Source: Moorena sp. SIO3I8 (GTDB lineage: Bacteria; Cyanobacteriota; Cyanobacteriia; Cyanobacteriales; Coleofasciculaceae). From it: 64,000 bases of DNA. The DNA lies in contig NZ_JAAHHW010000030.1 in NCBI RefSeq assembly GCF_010692325.1, positions 1-64,000 of the forward strand. Reading direction: 5' to 3'. The notes below the pieces were generated by a model. That model saw only the letters and a list, made by a program, of their open reading frames with translations. It was not told the DNA's origin and made no database searches. This document shows, one piece after another, positions 17,834 through 27,837 of this stretch (positions are counted from its first letter, which is position 1; the number at the start of each line of letters is the position of its first letter). A program made the position numbers and the translations under genes.

Positions 17834-17866
17834 AAACCCCTTCAAACTAGTTGAAGGGGTTTACTT
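17834..17866 (+). terminator. Strong hairpin closing the lasso cluster
   Basis: AAACCCCTTCAA and TTGAAGGGGTTT form a perfect 12-bp stem with a 5-nt loop (ACTAG), followed by ACTTTAAT. It lies ~100 bp after the K2 stop. The T-tract is weak on this strand, but the stem is strong enough to end transcription or protect the 3' end. Confidence 0.7.
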
Positions 17867-18034
17867 TAATCTGTCCGAGGTGATATCTATTCCTTTACCG
17901 CTAAACTAGCTTGTTTAAAACTATGGTAGTCTGGTTTTCGTGTCTGAGTGGAAGGTATCTATATCCTACTGGCCAATGCTGGCGTAGATGTAGTTGCTCT
18001 CTGTTCTAGACTAAATCTAATCACTGTAGGACTA

Positions 18035-18823
18035 ATGAAAATCGCTACCTGGAACGTCAACTCAATTCGGAGTCGCCAAGCTCAAGTAATAGATTGGTTG
18101 CAACGGACCCAAGTAGATGTGCTTTGCCTGCAAGAAACTAAAGTAGTGGATGCCCAGTTTCCGCGATCGCTTTTTGAAGAATTGGGGTATTACCTTTATA
18201 TTTCTGGGCAAAAATCCTATAATGGTGTAGCCATTTTTAGCCGGAAACCAGCCACAGACGTAAGTACGGGCTTTGCTGCGGTGTTGGATACTGCTCAGGT
18301 CGGGGACTTAGATGAACAAAAGCGAGTGATTAGCGCTATAGTAGACGGCGTCCGCATTGTTAACCTCTATGTTCCCAATGGGGCTTCCGTGAACAGTGAG
18401 AAGTACGACTACAAGCTGCGTTGGTTGAAGATACTGCGGGACTATTTACACAGTATTCTAGAACAACAGTCCCATGAACTTTGTGTATGTGGGGACTTTA
18501 ATATTGCCCCAGAAGACCGGGATATCCATGATCCTAAAGGCAAAGAAAACCACATCATGGCGTCCCCAGTAGAACGTCAAGCCCTACAATCGGTCTTAGA
18601 CCTAGGGTTAGCGGATGCCTTTCGCAAATTTACCAAAGAAGGGGGTAATTTTAGTTGGTGGGACTATCGCACCCGTGCCTTTCGTGGTAATCGGGGTTGG
18701 CGCATTGACCATATCTACCTAACCCCCAATCTTTACAATCAAGGGATTAGTTGTACCATTGACATAGAACCGAGAAAACTGGATAAACCTAGCGACCATG
18801 CTCCTGTAATCGTCAACTTATAG
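18035..18823 (+). CDS. xth: Exodeoxyribonuclease III (AP endonuclease)
   Basis: 262 residues from ATG 18035 (MKIATWNVNSIRSR). A longer frame from 17948 adds 29 residues that do not match the family, so the internal Met is chosen. Endonuclease/exonuclease/phosphatase fold motifs are in order: WNVNSIRSR, LCLQETKV, GVAIFSRKP, VCGDFNIAPEDRDIHDP, FSWWDYR, and WRIDHIYLTPNL followed by PSDHAPVIV. The enzyme cuts DNA at abasic sites and removes 3' blocks in base-excision repair. All catalytic Asp/Glu/His are present, and the length is normal for XthA. It stands alone, downstream of the lasso cluster hairpin. Confidence 0.93.
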   Translation: MKIATWNVNSIRSRQAQVIDWLQRTQVDVLCLQETKVVDAQFPRSLFEELGYYLYISGQKSYNGVAIFSRKPATDVSTGFAAVLDTAQVGDLDEQKRVISAIVDGVRIVNLYVPNGASVNSEKYDYKLRWLKILRDYLHSILEQQSHELCVCGDFNIAPEDRDIHDPKGKENHIMASPVERQALQSVLDLGLADAFRKFTKEGGNFSWWDYRTRAFRGNRGWRIDHIYLTPNLYNQGISCTIDIEPRKLDKPSDHAPVIVNL

Positions 18824-19056
18824 TCAAGTTTTAGTCAAGTTTTAAAGGCAAAAGCTATGCAAATGGAAAATGGAAAATGGAAATTAACAATTAAACTTAA
18901 TAATTAAAATTAACAATTAAAATCAACAATTAAAAATTATAATTGACAATTATAGCAGTCGAAGTAAAGGGTAATAAATGTTTCTGTTCCCTATTCCCTA
19001 TTCCCTATTCCCAGATCCGCTGTTCCCAAAAACCCAGAACTTTGTACTCACCACAA

Positions 19057-21162
19057 TTAATGACCTTTAAGCACACCATCAATAGCCTGCAATAATTCCT
19101 TAACCGTGTAAGGCTTAGACAAAAAGGTCTTAACTCCAGCTTCAGCCGCCGCATCGACTTTATCGCTAATAGGCAACCCACTGATACCAATAATTTTGAT
19201 CTGCGAGTTAATGTCTCGCAATTGAAGGGTAGTTGTTGGTCCATCCATAACCGGCATCATCATATCCATCAGCACCAAGCTAATATCATCCTGATGTTGC
19301 CTATAGAGTGCGATCGCTTCCTTACCATCCCTGCTACTCATCACCCTATAGCCATAGTTTTCTAAGGACGTCTTGGTAATCTCACCAATAGCGGCTTCGT
19401 CATCCACCACTAAAATCAACTCACCGTTTCCTCTGGGTAGTTCTAGTTCTTCCTCGGCAGGAATTGGGGAGTGTTCTACTGCTGGCAAATATACTTTAAA
19501 GTTAGTACCTACGCCCACTTCACTATACACATTCACAAAACCGCCGTGACTTTTAACAATACCTCTGACCGTAGACAAACCCAGTCCTGTACCTTGACCG
19601 ATTTCTTTAGTAGTGAAAAATGGTTCGAAAATTCTTGGCTGTATTTTCAAGGGAATACCAATACCAGTATCAGCAACGGTCACCACAATGTAGGGACCTA
19701 CATCCGCATCAATATGCATCCTGACATAGTTTTGATCTAAAAAAATATTTTGAGCAGACAATGTCAAAGTTCCACCATCAACCATAGCATCACGAGCATT
19801 GATGCAGAGGTTCATCAAAACTTGGTGCAGTTGTGTGGCATCCCCAGATACTGACCAAAGATTAGGGTCTATATCCGTAGACAGTTCAATGGATCTGGGA
19901 AATGTTTCTAGGATAATGTGGCGAATTTCCCGAATTAAATGCCTGACTTGTAAAACCGTTCGTTTACCTGTAACACCCCGAGCAAACGATAAAACTTGCT
20001 TGACTAAACCAGCCCCCCGCCTAGTATTATTCTCTACAGTTTTTAGGAGTTGTAAATGCCGCTGATCTGAGATTTTCAGCTGCAACAATTGAGCAGACAT
20101 TAGAATAGGAGCTAATAAGTTGTTCAAATCATGGGCAATGCCCCCAGCTAAGGTACCAATGCTCTCCATGCGCTGAGCGTGGAGAAACTGGGTTTCGAGT
20201 TGTTTCTTCTCAGTGATATTAGTATTGACAATCAAGATTGATTTGGGCTGTCCCTGAGAATTTTCCACCAAAGTCCAGCGACTTTCAACAATAATTTCTT
20301 TGCCATCTTTGGTGACTTGATTCAACTCACCATACCACTCCCCTGTTTTGGCAACACTTTGGTCTGCCTCGGCTAGCTCAGCTGGTGCTTGTTCGTACAA
20401 CAGTAAATGCTCTTTTTTTCCAATCACTTCTGCTGCGTGCCAACCGTATAGAGACTCTGCCCCTTTATTCCAAAATGAGATAGTATTGTCTAGATCCCGA
20501 ACCAGAATGGCATCCGTTGCCACATCCAACAACGCTGCTTGTTCCCGAATTTTTTGTTGGGCTTGCTGGCGCTCAAGGGCATAGCGGATGGAACGTTCTA
20601 GTAAAGGTGCTCTGAGTTGACTCTTATCTAGGTAATCTGCTGCCCCAGCTTTCATGGCTTCCATGTCAACCTCATGGTCTCCCTGAGCAGTTAGGAGGAT
20701 AATCGGTGCTGTACACCCCCTGGCAATGGCTTCACGCAGGAGTTCAAGTCCATTATGCTCACCAAGACGGTAGTCTAGTAGATAAACATCATGGTGGTTC
20801 TGACCAATCATTTCTAAGCCTTTACCATAGGTTGCCACCCACGTCAAGCTAAATCTAGCCTTCTGGTTTTCCAACAGTAAATCACGAGTTAGAATATAGT
20901 CATCTTCGTCATCATCAACGAGTAATACGTTAACCAAAGGGTTGTACATTGGTCTGGTACCATAGGAATAGAAGGAAATTAGTGGAGAATCGAGAGTTCT
21001 AAGTTCTGACTTGGGTAAGCAATTTGCCAGGTTTGTGATCAACGAACATTGATGAGGGTCGGTTTTGGAAATAGTCCTGAGTGGATCAGTCTTTAGTGGT
21101 ACACTAGAAACATCATAAGAAACATCAGAACTTTCAGCTTTCGGTTGTGAGCATTTACTCAT
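19057..21162 (-). CDS. Hybrid sensor kinase: REC-PAS-HisKA-HATPase-REC
   Basis: 701 residues. After a ~75-residue unstructured N-terminus come: receiver 1 (LLVDDDEDDY, phospho-acceptor Asp in YLLDYRLGEHNG), a PAS domain (about 210-325), HisKA with GGIAHDLNNLLAP (phospho-His), HATPase_c (ADTGIGIPL, GTGLGLSTVRGIV) and receiver 2 (LVVDDEAAIGE, LMDMMMPVMDG). A soluble multistep phosphorelay kinase with no membrane segment. It overlaps the upstream Rcp-like receiver gene by 4 bp (ATGA), so the two are coupled and likely partners. The signal is unknown; the giant GAF kinase gene on the same strand just upstream is a plausible functional neighbour. Confidence 0.92.
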   Translation of the reverse strand: MSKCSQPKAESSDVSYDVSSVPLKTDPLRTISKTDPHQCSLITNLANCLPKSELRTLDSPLISFYSYGTRPMYNPLVNVLLVDDDEDDYILTRDLLLENQKARFSLTWVATYGKGLEMIGQNHHDVYLLDYRLGEHNGLELLREAIARGCTAPIILLTAQGDHEVDMEAMKAGAADYLDKSQLRAPLLERSIRYALERQQAQQKIREQAALLDVATDAILVRDLDNTISFWNKGAESLYGWHAAEVIGKKEHLLLYEQAPAELAEADQSVAKTGEWYGELNQVTKDGKEIIVESRWTLVENSQGQPKSILIVNTNITEKKQLETQFLHAQRMESIGTLAGGIAHDLNNLLAPILMSAQLLQLKISDQRHLQLLKTVENNTRRGAGLVKQVLSFARGVTGKRTVLQVRHLIREIRHIILETFPRSIELSTDIDPNLWSVSGDATQLHQVLMNLCINARDAMVDGGTLTLSAQNIFLDQNYVRMHIDADVGPYIVVTVADTGIGIPLKIQPRIFEPFFTTKEIGQGTGLGLSTVRGIVKSHGGFVNVYSEVGVGTNFKVYLPAVEHSPIPAEEELELPRGNGELILVVDDEAAIGEITKTSLENYGYRVMSSRDGKEAIALYRQHQDDISLVLMDMMMPVMDGPTTTLQLRDINSQIKIIGISGLPISDKVDAAAEAGVKTFLSKPYTVKELLQAIDGVLKGH

Positions 21163-21623
21163 GGCAGTCTATTCCCTTCGGGGGGCAATTCGGCGATGTC
21201 CAACCAGTACTTTTTTAACGTTTGCATCACCTCAATTAGGGAACTATAGGTGACAGGCTTAACGATGAAAGAATTTGCTCCTAAGTTGTAACTGTGATAA
21301 ATATCTTCTTCAGCCTTTGAGGTAGTCAGCACCACAACTGGTATAGTTCGTAGATTAGGATCAGCCCTAATTTCTATGAGGGCCTCACGACCATCTTTTT
21401 TCGGCATGTTCAAATCCAGTAGGATTAAACTTGGACGAGGGGACATGCTCGCCTGCGTGTGTTTACCACGGTGATATAGATAATCCATCAATTCTTCGCC
21501 ATCACTGACAAAGTATAGTTCATTGGTCAACTGACTCTCTAAGAGAGCCTCCCTTGCCAACAGACAATCATCCGGATCATCATCTGCCATTAAAATTACC
21601 ACGGGATTTCGGCTTTCATTCAC
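21159..21623 (-). CDS. Single-domain response regulator (Rcp1-like)
   Basis: 154 residues, one receiver domain with the acidic pocket MADDDPDD, phospho-acceptor Asp in LILLDLNMPKKDG, switch Thr in VVVLTTSKAEED and Lys in FIVKPV. The insertion between beta2 and alpha2 (DYLYHRGKH) is typical of Rcp1, the receiver paired with the cyanobacterial phytochrome Cph1. No output domain, so it probably shuttles phosphate. It is translationally coupled (4-bp overlap) to the hybrid kinase downstream. Confidence 0.92.
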   Translation of the reverse strand: MNESRNPVVILMADDDPDDCLLAREALLESQLTNELYFVSDGEELMDYLYHRGKHTQASMSPRPSLILLDLNMPKKDGREALIEIRADPNLRTIPVVVLTTSKAEEDIYHSYNLGANSFIVKPVTYSSLIEVMQTLKKYWLDIAELPPEGNRLP

Positions 21624-22182
21624 TAAGCATTATCTCCTCGACCAACAATTATAAAGGAATTACAAAGGAATTATGAAGGAATTATGAAGGTTCAAGGGAT
21701 AAAAAATTTGAGGTATAGCAGAAGTCAGAAGTCACAAGTCAGAAGTCAGAAGTCAGAAGTCAGAAGTCAGAAGTCAGAAGTCAGAAGTCACAAGTCAGAA
21801 GTCAGAAGTCACAAGTCAGAAGTCAGAAGTCACAAGTCAGAAGTCACAAGTCAGAAGTCAGAAGTCACAAGTCAGAAGTCAGAAGTCACAAGTCAGAAGT
21901 CAAACTCTTGCGCTTACTTAGGTTTGAGACTTTTGTCATGTCCGCCCCTGCCCTGGCGACTGCTATATTTTATTGATTAGTCACTCAACTACTAGTATGT
22001 TTTCATTATTTAAAGTTTAACCTTGGCCAATAGGCCACGCTACGCGAACAACCTTGGCCAATAGGCCACGCTACGCGAACAACCTTCAACCTTCAACCTT
22101 GGCCAATAGGCCACGCTACGCGAACAACCTTCAACCTTGGCCAATAGGCCACGCTACGCGAACAACCTTCAACTTTCAATTT
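21624..22182. repeat. Two dense repeat blocks between the kinase genes
   Basis: About 21715-21902 is an AGAAGTC/ACAAGTC array (over 20 units). About 22024-22168 holds four ~31-bp copies of CCTTGGCCAATAGGCCACGC followed by TACGCGAACAA, interspersed with AACCTTCAACCTT. The second motif is the same palindromic family that entered the K2 gene. Frames across both blocks encode repeats only. Confidence 0.9.
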
Positions 22183-25100
22183 TCAACTTTGTTTAATCGG
22201 CACCCTAACAATAAACTTAGCTCCCTGTCCTGGTGTGCTCTCTGCCATGATGCTACCATTATGGCGTTCCACAATTTTACGGCAGATAGCTAGACCGATG
22301 CCGGTTCCTTCATAATCGCTGCGACCATGGAGCCGTTGAAAGGTTTGGAAAATGCGATCGCCATACCTGGGGTCAAACCCAATACCATTGTCTTCGACTA
22401 TGATCTGACAACGCTCATTAACGGTTGCGCCTCCATAACTTAAGGGAACACTTTCTTGAAGCAGTTGACTATAAATTTTAACGACGTTACCTCTTGGTGC
22501 TGGTCGGAATTTAAGTCCGTTACTGATCAGGTTTTGCAAAAGTTGACGCATTTGCACTGGATCAGCTTCAATAGTATGTAGTTCACCGACTTCCACTACG
22601 CCACCAGATTGCTGGATACGTAGTTCTAAATCAGAGAGTACCTCTTGCACCACTTGAGCCAGATCAGTGGCAACCCAAGGTCTTGCCTTAGTGGTCACCC
22701 GGGAAAGGCTAAGCAAGTCATTGATTAACACCTGCATCCGTCCTGCGGCATTCTGCATCCGTTTGAGGTAGTCCTGCCCCTGCTCCGTTAACTGTTCATG
22801 ATACTTGGTCTGAAGGCGATCGCCAAATGCCTGAATCTTGCGCAGGGGTTCTTGCAGGTCATGGGATGCTACATAGGCAAACTGTTGCAGTTCCGCATTA
22901 GAACGGGCAAGTTCCTGACGCTGACGGGTTTCTGTTCCTAAAAGCTGGGCTTGGGCTAAGGCAATAGCAATTTGGTTCGCCAGTTGTTGCAACAATTCAC
23001 TTTCAAAGTTAGTCCATTGTCGTGGATTGGCACACTGATGGGCAATCAACAAACCCCAAAGTTTGTCTTGTTGCTGAATTGGCACCACTAAGTTAGCTTT
23101 TACCCCAAACTGTTGCAGCATTTCTACATGGCAAGCTCGGATATCAGAGTTTTCTAAGTCACAGATGTTGCTAACCCTTCCCTGACGATACTGGTCTAGG
23201 TACTCTTCATGAAAGCAAGGATCTTCGATGCTTTGTCCGAGCATGATTGGCCAACCAGGTACTACTGCTTCTTGAACCACTTTCCCCCAGCCATCAAAAC
23301 TCAGTTGGAAGAGTACAACTCGGTCAGCCTTGAGAAATTTTTGCACTTCTGTAACAGCCGTTTGCAAAATCTGCTCCAGTTGTAGAGACTGGCGGATTTT
23401 CAGGGTAATTTCTGAAAACAATTGCGATCGCTGATTTTGGCGCTTGAGTTCTTGCTCTGCTAACTTACGGTCAGTAATGTCATCCACCACATAGGAAAAT
23501 CGGGGGTGAGCAGTGGTTGTCTCAGGAATTGGGCATACAGTGGCGCATAACCACCGGGTATCGGTTTCAGTGGTGTGATCATACTCGAAGGAAATGGGCT
23601 GATTGCTTTGTTGGCTTTCTCGGTAATGGCTAATCCAGCGACGGATATGAGTTTTGGGTGCCCCCAGCGCACTGGCTAACCGATTCTGCATGGCCTCGGG
23701 TGTAGTCCCGAAAAAATCCGCCGTACTCTTATTATCAGAAATATGCAGGATGTCATCATCCAAAAGTTCCACGACCCCCATCAATAGTGCGGAACTGTTG
23801 AAGAAACTACGCAGGGTCGATTCACTCTCCAGCAGTGCAGCTTCTGCCTGTTGGCGCTCTATTTCCGCTTGATGAGCTGCAATTAATCGACCAAGACTTT
23901 GAGCCATTAGTTCTACAATTTCCTGTTCGTGAGGCGGGAAATCCCTTGCTCTTACCTGGGTTGAGGAAAAATTCAGGGAGCCGTAGACTTCACCATAGAC
24001 AAATATAGGAGTCCCGATATAGGACTCAAGTTTTAGAGTTTGGTAGACTGGATGAGCGTGCATCAGTGCTATCTCACCTACATGAGTATAGGCAATGGTC
24101 TTTTTTTCGCGAACAACTACAGCACAATAGGTATCTTTTAATTCAAACTCTGAGCCAGCCACTAAGCCTTCTAGATCAGACCTGACCGACAGGATAGTGT
24201 AGGAATTAAGGTGTATTTGACTAATAATTCCAGTGGGCATCCCTAAAATTTTACATCCCGTCTCCAGATAGTCAGCATACAGCAACTCAAAGTTTTGGTA
24301 ATTGGTGGTATTCAGCCGATGTAGGTGTTTGAGGTTGTTACTGAAGGTTTCCAGGGCCTGAGACTTTTCCAAAAGTTGCTCGTCTGCGTGCTTGTGTTCA
24401 GTGATGTCCCGCCCTACTGCCTGGAGCTCAATCAATTCACCCTGTTCGTTAAAGATGGCACGATCGCTCCACTGCTGCCAGCGAATCTCTCCTGTGGGCA
24501 TAATCACCCGGTGTTCAACCGTTTCTACCGGATTCTGGGGGCTTAGGGAAGTAATACACCGTTCTAGCCTTTTGAGATCCTCATCGGGAATCAATGGCAA
24601 AAACCGTTGCCCAATCAACTCTTGCTCTGATTTGCTGAAATAGCGACAGTAGGCACCATTGACAAAGGTAAGAGTTCCATCAGGACGGAAACGACAAATG
24701 AGTTCCGTTTGATCTTCGACAATAGCGCGATAGCGAGCCTCGCTTTGATACAATTTCTGCTGATTTTGCTGCCGCTCGGTAATATCATGGTTTAGACCAA
24801 TGGTTGCTACTATATTGTCTTGCTGATCATAAAGAGGTACTACCACCGTTTCACACACCCCACACCTGCCATCTTTGCGAATAAAGTGAATCTCCCCAGA
24901 CCAACGTCGGGACCTGGTCATCTCCTGGATAATCTGCTCGGTTAGAACAGCCGCCTCTTCCGGTCGGTGCAGAATCCCTGCAGTTTTACCCAATACCTCA
25001 GCTTTGGTGTAGCCGAATATTCGCGCTGAAGCGGGATTCCAATCAATTATCTTACCGGCTAAGTCCGTGATTATGATCCCATCGAAGATAGTCTCAAAAA

Positions 25101-26754
25101 TCAGAGCCTGTCTACGCAGAACCTCTTCCGCCTGTTTGCGCTCAGTGATATCGATGCAAGAACCAATGTAACCGGCAAAGTCCCCATTGGGGGTAAATCG
25201 GGGAGTGCCTATATCTAATATCCAACGATACTGCCCATCCCTACGTCGCAAGCGGTACTCCATGCGAAAATTTTCTCTGGCGTCGAAGGCGGATACATAG
25301 GTATTGAAGCTGTACTCATGGTCATCAGGATGCACCCCTTCAGCCCAGCCATTGCCCAATTCAAGTTCGAGGGTCTTACCGGTGAAGTTCAGCCAAAGCT
25401 GATTGAAAAACTTATAAAGTTTATCAGTGCCTGACATCCAGATCATGACTGGGGCATGATCCGCCATCATCCGGAAGCGAGCTTCACTCTCTTCAAGGCT
25501 GGCTTGCTTTTGTTTGGCTTCGGTAATGTCCCGTGCGATCGCATAAATTAAACCATCGTTAACTAAAGGATTTGCAGCCCAGGCTAACCATTTATAAGAC
25601 CCATCTTGACAGCGATAGCGATTTTCGAAGTAGACAGTAGGGATGCCACTCCCCAATTGTTCCATTTCCGTCCTAGTTGGTTCTCGGTCATCGGGATGGA
25701 CAAAATTGAGAAACGTGGTGCTGGTTAGTTCCGCTTCGGTGTAACCCAAGGTGCTAGAAAAGGACGGACTCAAGCGCTTAAAATAGCCATCGAAACCCGC
25801 TATACACAGCAAATCCAGGGAGAGGTCAAAAAAGCGATCGCGTTCTTGCTGGATCCGTTTCCATTCAGTAATGTCACGAGTAAAACATCGGGTATGGACG
25901 AATTTGCCATTTTTCCAGAGGACATTGGAGTTAATCAAGACATGGCGAATCGAGCCATCTTTGCACAAGAGGCTAGCTTCATAGTTTTTTAAGGTTTCTT
26001 TAGCAGTTAGTCTGGCCAGGATATCTTCAATTACCTCTTGCTCCGGGTAAAATTCAGCAATGTGGTGACCGATATACTCCTGGGCGTTGTAACCCAGCAG
26101 ATCTAACTCTGCCTGATTAGCCCACAGGATGATGCCATTGCTATCCACCCAATGGAGACCAACGGAGCCATTTTCTAAAAAATCCAGGAGTTCTTGGTCA
26201 ACCTGGGTTAATTCATTCTCAAGACCTTGGTTTTCTAGCTGAGGTTGCTGTAAATCCGCTAACTGTTGTTTTAGCTCCAGAAGGCTTATCAGTTGACGAC
26301 TTAAGGCTTGTAATCCTGCTAACTGTTGAGGCTGAAGTTCCTTTGGAACCTGAGCCATGACCGCAAGTGTTCCCAGAGCATATCCGTCAGAGGTAATTAG
26401 GGGAACTCCAGCATAAAACCGAATATGAGGCTCAGCAGTAACTAAGGGATGAGTGGCAAACCGTTGATCAGCCAGGGTATCCTGAACTACCAATACCTCA
26501 GCTGACTCAATCCGATGGCTGGATAAAAAGGTATTTTGACTTATTGACTTTTCATAATCGCCCAGATTAGACTGACACCATTGACTGTTACTGTCAATCA
26601 GGGTAATCAGAGCCATGGGCGTTTGGCAAATTTGTGCGGCTAATGCTGTGAGATCATCAAAGGCCTGTTGAAGCTCAGGGTCAATAGTTCTTTTATAATA
26701 TTTTTGGGCTGCTAGCTTTGCTGGTTCATCAGCCCCACCTCCTCGTGCCATCAA
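22183..26754 (-). CDS. Giant GAF/PAS histidine kinase with a candidate DXCF cyanobacteriochrome GAF
   Basis: 1523 residues, soluble. Domains read from sequence: GAF1 (~27-175), five PAS (~185-800, several followed by DITE-type PAC ends), GAF2 (~805-985), PAS6 (~990-1110), GAF3 (~1115-1275), HisKA with SHDLQEPLRK (His1298) and HATPase_c ending near 1520 (DNGIGFDP, GTGIGLAICRKIVERH). GAF3 has ACHVEML with Cys1208-His1209, the bilin-binding Cys-His of phytochromes and cyanobacteriochromes, and EDPCF with Cys1180, the DXCF second-cysteine motif, 28 residues apart, plus KANLVVPI and LWGLLIAHQC. It is therefore a likely bilin photoreceptor kinase; spectral type is inference. Its output may be the Rcp-like receiver downstream. 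Confidence 0.88.
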   Translation of the reverse strand: MMARGGGADEPAKLAAQKYYKRTIDPELQQAFDDLTALAAQICQTPMALITLIDSNSQWCQSNLGDYEKSISQNTFLSSHRIESAEVLVVQDTLADQRFATHPLVTAEPHIRFYAGVPLITSDGYALGTLAVMAQVPKELQPQQLAGLQALSRQLISLLELKQQLADLQQPQLENQGLENELTQVDQELLDFLENGSVGLHWVDSNGIILWANQAELDLLGYNAQEYIGHHIAEFYPEQEVIEDILARLTAKETLKNYEASLLCKDGSIRHVLINSNVLWKNGKFVHTRCFTRDITEWKRIQQERDRFFDLSLDLLCIAGFDGYFKRLSPSFSSTLGYTEAELTSTTFLNFVHPDDREPTRTEMEQLGSGIPTVYFENRYRCQDGSYKWLAWAANPLVNDGLIYAIARDITEAKQKQASLEESEARFRMMADHAPVMIWMSGTDKLYKFFNQLWLNFTGKTLELELGNGWAEGVHPDDHEYSFNTYVSAFDARENFRMEYRLRRRDGQYRWILDIGTPRFTPNGDFAGYIGSCIDITERKQAEEVLRRQALIFETIFDGIIITDLAGKIIDWNPASARIFGYTKAEVLGKTAGILHRPEEAAVLTEQIIQEMTRSRRWSGEIHFIRKDGRCGVCETVVVPLYDQQDNIVATIGLNHDITERQQNQQKLYQSEARYRAIVEDQTELICRFRPDGTLTFVNGAYCRYFSKSEQELIGQRFLPLIPDEDLKRLERCITSLSPQNPVETVEHRVIMPTGEIRWQQWSDRAIFNEQGELIELQAVGRDITEHKHADEQLLEKSQALETFSNNLKHLHRLNTTNYQNFELLYADYLETGCKILGMPTGIISQIHLNSYTILSVRSDLEGLVAGSEFELKDTYCAVVVREKKTIAYTHVGEIALMHAHPVYQTLKLESYIGTPIFVYGEVYGSLNFSSTQVRARDFPPHEQEIVELMAQSLGRLIAAHQAEIERQQAEAALLESESTLRSFFNSSALLMGVVELLDDDILHISDNKSTADFFGTTPEAMQNRLASALGAPKTHIRRWISHYRESQQSNQPISFEYDHTTETDTRWLCATVCPIPETTTAHPRFSYVVDDITDRKLAEQELKRQNQRSQLFSEITLKIRQSLQLEQILQTAVTEVQKFLKADRVVLFQLSFDGWGKVVQEAVVPGWPIMLGQSIEDPCFHEEYLDQYRQGRVSNICDLENSDIRACHVEMLQQFGVKANLVVPIQQQDKLWGLLIAHQCANPRQWTNFESELLQQLANQIAIALAQAQLLGTETRQRQELARSNAELQQFAYVASHDLQEPLRKIQAFGDRLQTKYHEQLTEQGQDYLKRMQNAAGRMQVLINDLLSLSRVTTKARPWVATDLAQVVQEVLSDLELRIQQSGGVVEVGELHTIEADPVQMRQLLQNLISNGLKFRPAPRGNVVKIYSQLLQESVPLSYGGATVNERCQIIVEDNGIGFDPRYGDRIFQTFQRLHGRSDYEGTGIGLAICRKIVERHNGSIMAESTPGQGAKFIVRVPIKQS

Positions 26755-27369
26755 TCAAATAATCTCCAAACGGGTTATCATCAGCCCTAGTTATGATCAG
26801 CTCTAGGTTTGCTGTTGCTCAACACGGGTTTTACTGATCACTGATCAGCTAGGATGAGCTTGACTTTAAGTAGCTTGACTTTAAGGATAGGTAGCATCAA
26901 TTGATTGACGGCAGATGTTTCATCGCCTAGTGAGCACTAGCCCTCGACAAGGTGATTATTGCCCTTGTCAAAGAAAAAACTTCTGATTTAATATTATTTG
27001 AATAGTATTTAGGTATATTAACTGAAATTAGAGCTGCTGCTCCTAATTTTTAAAGTATTTTAAAAAAATCGAAACATGGCGCTAGGGTTGCCTATTGATT
27101 AAATCCAACCAGTAAAGATAAATAAACTATAGCGTTTCTTATCGCTATGAGGTACACAGGATTTTTTACCTCTTGCCTCTTGCCTCTGCTCTATTCCCTG
27201 CTCCCTGCTCCCTGCTCCCTGCTCCCTGCTCCCTGCTCCCTGCTCCCTGCTCCCTGCTCCCTAACACCCAGAATTTTGTACCTCATGACTATGATAAGTG
27301 CTATATATAAATATATAAATAAAGGCTTAGGCTGTTACTAATCTTAACACTCTTTGGAATTCTCAGCGA
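26755..27369. other. Gene-free spacer, giant kinase to moaE
   Basis: It holds a 7-bp inverted repeat GACAAGG/CCTTGTC near 26947-26970, AT-rich unique DNA to about 27125, then a lead-in TATAGCGTTTCTTATCGCTA followed by a CTCCCTG array (about 27192-27262). A similar pair of lead-in and array occurs at about 60645-60730. It must contain the kinase promoter on the minus strand, but no clear boxes were seen. Confidence 0.65.
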
Positions 27370-27837
27370 ATGACTCCCCCGCCCAAGATCTCTGAAAAGC
27401 AAACCGTAGATAGTTTTTCAATCACCATCGCTCCGTTATTCCTATCAGACATCTACGCCCTTGCTGATGATCCGGCTAATGGAGCTGTGGTGATGATGAG
27501 TGGCACAGTCCGTAATCAGACTGATGGTAAACCAGTGGTAGCATTAGAGTATCAGGCTTATGAACCCATGGCATTACGGGTATTTTCCTCAATTGCTGCC
27601 CAGATTCGTGCCTCATGGTCTGATGTCAATCGGGTGGTAATCCATCATCGCATCGGTCGCTTAACTATTGGGGAAATTAGCGTGTTAGTCGCTGTTGCCT
27701 GTCCTCATCGTTCAGAAGCCTTTGCAGCTTGTAAGTATGCTATTGACACGTTGAAGCATAATGCTCCGATTTGGAAAAAAGAGCATTGGGATGATGGTTC
27801 TAGCAGTTGGGTCAGTATTGGGGCGTGTGAAGAATGA
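27370..27837 (+). CDS. moaE: Molybdopterin synthase catalytic subunit MoaE
   Basis: 155 residues, normal MoaE length. MoaE with MoaD converts precursor Z (cPMP) to molybdopterin by inserting two sulfurs. Motifs: GAVVMMSGTVRNQTDG, ALEYQAYEPMA, VVIHHRIGRLTIGE, VACPHRSEAFAACKYAIDTLK and the active-site APIWKKEHW with the conserved Lys pair. The first ~20 residues are an extra hydrophilic extension. No moaD or other cofactor gene is adjacent, so it is a stand-alone locus set between repeat arrays. Confidence 0.94.
   Translation: MTPPPKISEKQTVDSFSITIAPLFLSDIYALADDPANGAVVMMSGTVRNQTDGKPVVALEYQAYEPMALRVFSSIAAQIRASWSDVNRVVIHHRIGRLTIGEISVLVAVACPHRSEAFAACKYAIDTLKHNAPIWKKEHWDDGSSSWVSIGACEE

Noticed and set aside
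21715-21902. CRISPR array suspicion for regularly spaced short repeats
   Set aside because: Units are 7-8 bp without unique spacers; there is no repeat-spacer pattern and no cas gene in the window.
21684-22293. Frames of Ser-Gln-Lys and Ala-Asn-Arg-Pro repeats
   Set aside because: Translations of AGAAGTC and GGCCAATAGG repeat arrays, not genes.
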